The notes beneath the pieces are model-generated. The model ran no database searches. It worked only from the letters and a program-made list of their open reading frames with translations, and was not told the origin of the DNA. The position numbers were made by a program, and so were the translations under genes. From Psychrobacter sp. APC 3281 (GTDB taxonomy: Bacteria > Pseudomonadota > Gammaproteobacteria > Pseudomonadales > Moraxellaceae), in contig NZ_JASDCS010000009.1 in the NCBI RefSeq assembly GCF_030407815.1, positions 62,001 to 126,000 of the forward strand: DNA of 64,000 nucleotides. The letters run 5' to 3'. This document shows positions 61,833-64,000 of the stretch, one piece after another (within the stretch, counting starts at the first letter, position 1; the number at the start of each line of letters is the position of its first letter).

Positions 61833-62405
61833 CTACTTATCAGTTTCTACTTTATAAGTGGTAAATCTAAAGCTTAAATCGCTTTTTTCATCGTGCATTT
61901 GCTCAGATTCGTCTGCTACTTTAAAGCGTTCTGGCAACTCAGGATAAAATGCATCGCCGTCAACAATGTCGGTATCTACATGAGTCAGCTCAATACGGTC
62001 CGTATACATCAGAGCATCACTAAATACTCGCTCACCGCCAATCACCCAAATCGTATCGAGATGCGCACCATGAGCAAGGCTAGCTGCTTGTGTCAGAGCA
62101 TCGTCTAGGTTGTGTACCACATAAGCATTGCTGCTATCTGCAAGACCTTTCGTCTCAGCATAATCCATCTGTGTCGTAACAATAAAGCTCACACGCTTTG
62201 GTAATGGTTTGCTACCCATCGACTCAAATGTCTTACGACCCATGATCACAATACCTTGAATCTTACTATCATTTTCTTTGGTCGTCATGCTTTTGAAATG
62301 TTGCAAATCTGCTGAGATATGCCACGGTAGCTCATTGTTTTTGCCGATACAGCGATTGCTACTAATAGCAGCGATTTGGGCAACTTCGGTATGGGCATAG
62401 CTCAT
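61833..62405 (-). CDS. folA: Dihydrofolate reductase
   Basis: Reduces dihydrofolate to tetrahydrofolate with NADPH. AAISSNRCIGKNNELPWH near residue 12, the GIVIMGRKTFESMG cofactor segment and IWVIGGERVF are the family motifs. At 190 residues it is longer than E. coli FolA (159), through loops around residues 45, 85-110 and the C-terminal end. AAAGGATAT precedes the ATG. Last gene of thyA-folA. Confidence 0.96.
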   Translation of the reverse strand: MSYAHTEVAQIAAISSNRCIGKNNELPWHISADLQHFKSMTTKENDSKIQGIVIMGRKTFESMGSKPLPKRVSFIVTTQMDYAETKGLADSSNAYVVHNLDDALTQAASLAHGAHLDTIWVIGGERVFSDALMYTDRIELTHVDTDIVDGDAFYPELPERFKVADESEQMHDEKSDLSFRFTTYKVETDK

Positions 62406-62469
62406 AATATATCCTTTTTATTATATTCTTAAATTTTGCTTTTATTTAGCGTAGTTAACCAGACTAACT

Positions 62470-63339
62470 TTATACGGCAACTTTTGCTTTGATAGCAGGG
62501 TGCGACTCATAGTCGTTGACACTAATGTCTTCGTACTCAAACGCAAATATGTCCTTTACTTCATGGTTCAAAGACAATGTCGGCAGTTTATATAGCGAGC
62601 GAGTCAGCTGTAGCTCGGCTTGCTCACGATGGTTTTGGTAAATATGACAATCACCACCTGTCCAAACAAACTCTCCAACTTCTAGACCACATACCTGCGC
62701 GATCATATGAGTCAATAGCGCATAGCTCGCAATGTTAAAAGGCACGCCTAGGAATAAGTCAGCCGAACGTTGATACAGCTGGCATGACAGCTTATTGTCT
62801 GCGACAAAGAACTGAAATAACGTATGACATGGTGGTAGGGCTACTTGCTCTGCCTCACCTGGATTCCAGCCAGAAACAATCAAACGGCGCGAATTCGGAT
62901 TGGTCTTTATCTGTTCAACGACCTGTGCGATTTGATCGACGCCATCAGCGTTATAACTGGCATCTTCATTTTTGGTCGCGCCATAGTTACGCCATTGATG
63001 ACCATAGATAGGACCCAAATCGCCAGCAGGTCTGTTAAAGCGTGCGGTCTGTTCTGCTGTCGCCCACTCATTCCAGATACGAACGTTATTCTGTTGTAGA
63101 TAATCGACATGAGTGCTGCCACTTAAAAACCATAATAGCTCATAAGCGATAGATTTAAAGTGAACTTTTTTGGTCGTTAGCAGTGGAAAGCCTTCTGCTA
63201 AGTCAAAGCGTAGCTGCGCGCCAAAATGGCTAAGCGTACCAGTACCAGTACGATCGCCTTTTTCAGTGCCATTGTCGAGAACGTGGCGTAGCAAATCAAG
63301 ATAGCCTTGCTCGTTATTACTTTGGGTGCCATTGATCAT
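62470..63339 (-). CDS. thyA: Thymidylate synthase
   Basis: Converts dUMP to dTMP and yields dihydrofolate, which FolA recycles. The active-site Cys is in [12 protein letters not shown] near residue 170; N-terminal [19 protein letters not shown] and [12 protein letters not shown] are typical. The 289-residue length exceeds E. coli ThyA (264), by an insert around residues 90-125. It is 64 bases before folA and 148 bases after lgt. Confidence 0.97.
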   Translation of the reverse strand: MINGTQSNNEQGYLDLLRHVLDNGTEKGDRTGTGTLSHFGAQLRFDLAEGFPLLTTKKVHFKSIAYELLWFLSGSTHVDYLQQNNVRIWNEWATAEQTARFNRPAGDLGPIYGHQWRNYGATKNEDASYNADGVDQIAQVVEQIKTNPNSRRLIVSGWNPGEAEQVALPPCHTLFQFFVADNKLSCQLYQRSADLFLGVPFNIASYALLTHMIAQVCGLEVGEFVWTGGDCHIYQNHREQAELQLTRSLYKLPTLSLNHEVKDIFAFEYEDISVNDYESHPAIKAKVAV

Positions 63340-63487
63340 AAAATGCTCTTTAGTTACTGCTGACAGCGCATACAGGCTAAATGGGTAGTCGATATATACA
63401 CTGTCATTATTGAAAGTATTGCTAGGATAAGCGTTTTGACAGCTTACCCTATTTTAAGTCATCAACCTTTATCACAAAAGGGTAGGC

Positions 63488-64000
63488 TTAATAAGCAGCT
63501 TGCTTACCCCAGTCGTAGATGCCGCGTTTGTAAGCGTAACCGATCAAGAACAGACCAATAATTATCATTGGGGCGCTTAGTATCTGACCTTTGGTCATCC
63601 AACCTAGCAAGATGAATCCTTGGTCGATGTCTGGCTGGCGGAAGAACTCAATGATGAAACGGCTAAAGCCATAACCAAGCATAAAGACACCGGTCACTGC
63701 CATACGAGGACGGGGCTTCGATGAGTACCACCACAAGAATAGAAACAACAGGAGACCTTCTGCAAGGGCTTCATACAATTGCGACGGGTGACGAGGCAAC
63801 AGGTACTGGCCATTGACTTCAGTCATAAGGTCTTGTAGTGCAGGATTAGCTTGTAGCTGCTGCATATCAACACTAGCGGCCTGCGGGAAGTAGGTCAACC
63901 AGTTGTAGCCACCGTCAGAGACGCGGCCCCATAGCTCGGCATTGATGTAGTTACCAATACGTCCGAACAATAAACCAGTTGGTACACAGGGAACGACAAA
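63488..64000 (-). CDS. lgt: Prolipoprotein diacylglyceryl transferase (5' end outside window)
   Basis: Inner membrane enzyme that adds diacylglycerol to the lipobox Cys of prolipoproteins. The frame is open to the last base of the window (a TTG at 63970 is not the real start), and about 170 residues are visible: [20 protein letters not shown] is the Lgt signature with the essential Arg, and [16 protein letters not shown] follows. The C-terminal helices end [14 protein letters not shown]. Typical lgt-thyA-folA order on the minus strand. Confidence 0.94.
   Translation of the reverse strand, partial: FVVPCVPTGLLFGRIGNYINAELWGRVSDGGYNWLTYFPQAASVDMQQLQANPALQDLMTEVNGQYLLPRHPSQLYEALAEGLLLFLFLWWYSSKPRPRMAVTGVFMLGYGFSRFIIEFFRQPDIDQGFILLGWMTKGQILSAPMIIIGLFLIGYAYKRGIYDWGKQAAY

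Overview
The window looks like chromosomal core sequence from a gammaproteobacterium of the Moraxellaceae, most probably Psychrobacter. The grounds are a response regulator/sensor pair that reads like Acinetobacter BfmR/BfmS, moderate GC with AT-rich intergenic DNA, a dcw cell-wall cluster that is split up, and several Moraxellaceae-type membrane proteins. I found no insertion sequence, prophage, CRISPR array or toxin island. The species is an inference; no rRNA is present.

Layout. 1-4244: miscellaneous genes (DUF2007 protein, YafJ-type amidotransferase, YchJ/SEC-C protein, YdjM-like membrane protein, DUF3025 protein). 4541-7378: aconitase acnA. 7477-10892: LysE-type exporter, a tRNA-Ala(GGC)/tRNA-Glu(TTC) operon with a consensus promoter, a small unknown gene and gltX. 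11143-19725: dcw genes rsmH-ftsL-ftsI-murE-murF-mraY. 19854-30540: accessory block with rlmA-like methyltransferase, small secreted proteins, a lipoprotein, tRNA-Ser(GGA), a secreted nuclease, glnK-amtB behind a sigma-54-type promoter, a two-domain Usp protein and a SulP transporter. 30541-33442: the dcw genes murD and ftsW. 33575-36579: gluQ, dksA and cpdA. 36895-40361: zinc uptake (znuB, znuC, zur, divergent znuA-like gene) with a clear Zur box. 40639-48826: atpI and the ATP synthase operon atpBEFHAGDC. 49427-54016: bfmR, bfmS, a small membrane protein and an EnvZ-like kinase without a regulator beside it. 54443-56881: rpsP-rimM-trmD-rplS. 57105-59701: a hotdog-fold DUF4442 protein and a DUF3360-type transporter facing apart across a region with two related palindromes. 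59856-64000: uvrC, then folA-thyA-lgt on the minus strand (lgt runs off the end).

How the genes work together. Peptidoglycan precursor synthesis (murE, murF, murD, mraY), septal synthesis (ftsI, ftsW, ftsL), energy conversion (atp, acnA), translation (gltX, gluQ, rpsP, rplS, rimM, trmD, tRNAs), nitrogen and zinc homeostasis and envelope signalling are all represented. Nothing here is a clearly new system. The least explained structures are perfect or nested inverted repeats in four of the atp intergenic gaps, a three-copy 20-bp direct repeat before murD, a nested hairpin after cpdA, and paired AACGNNCGTT palindromes before the DUF3360 gene.
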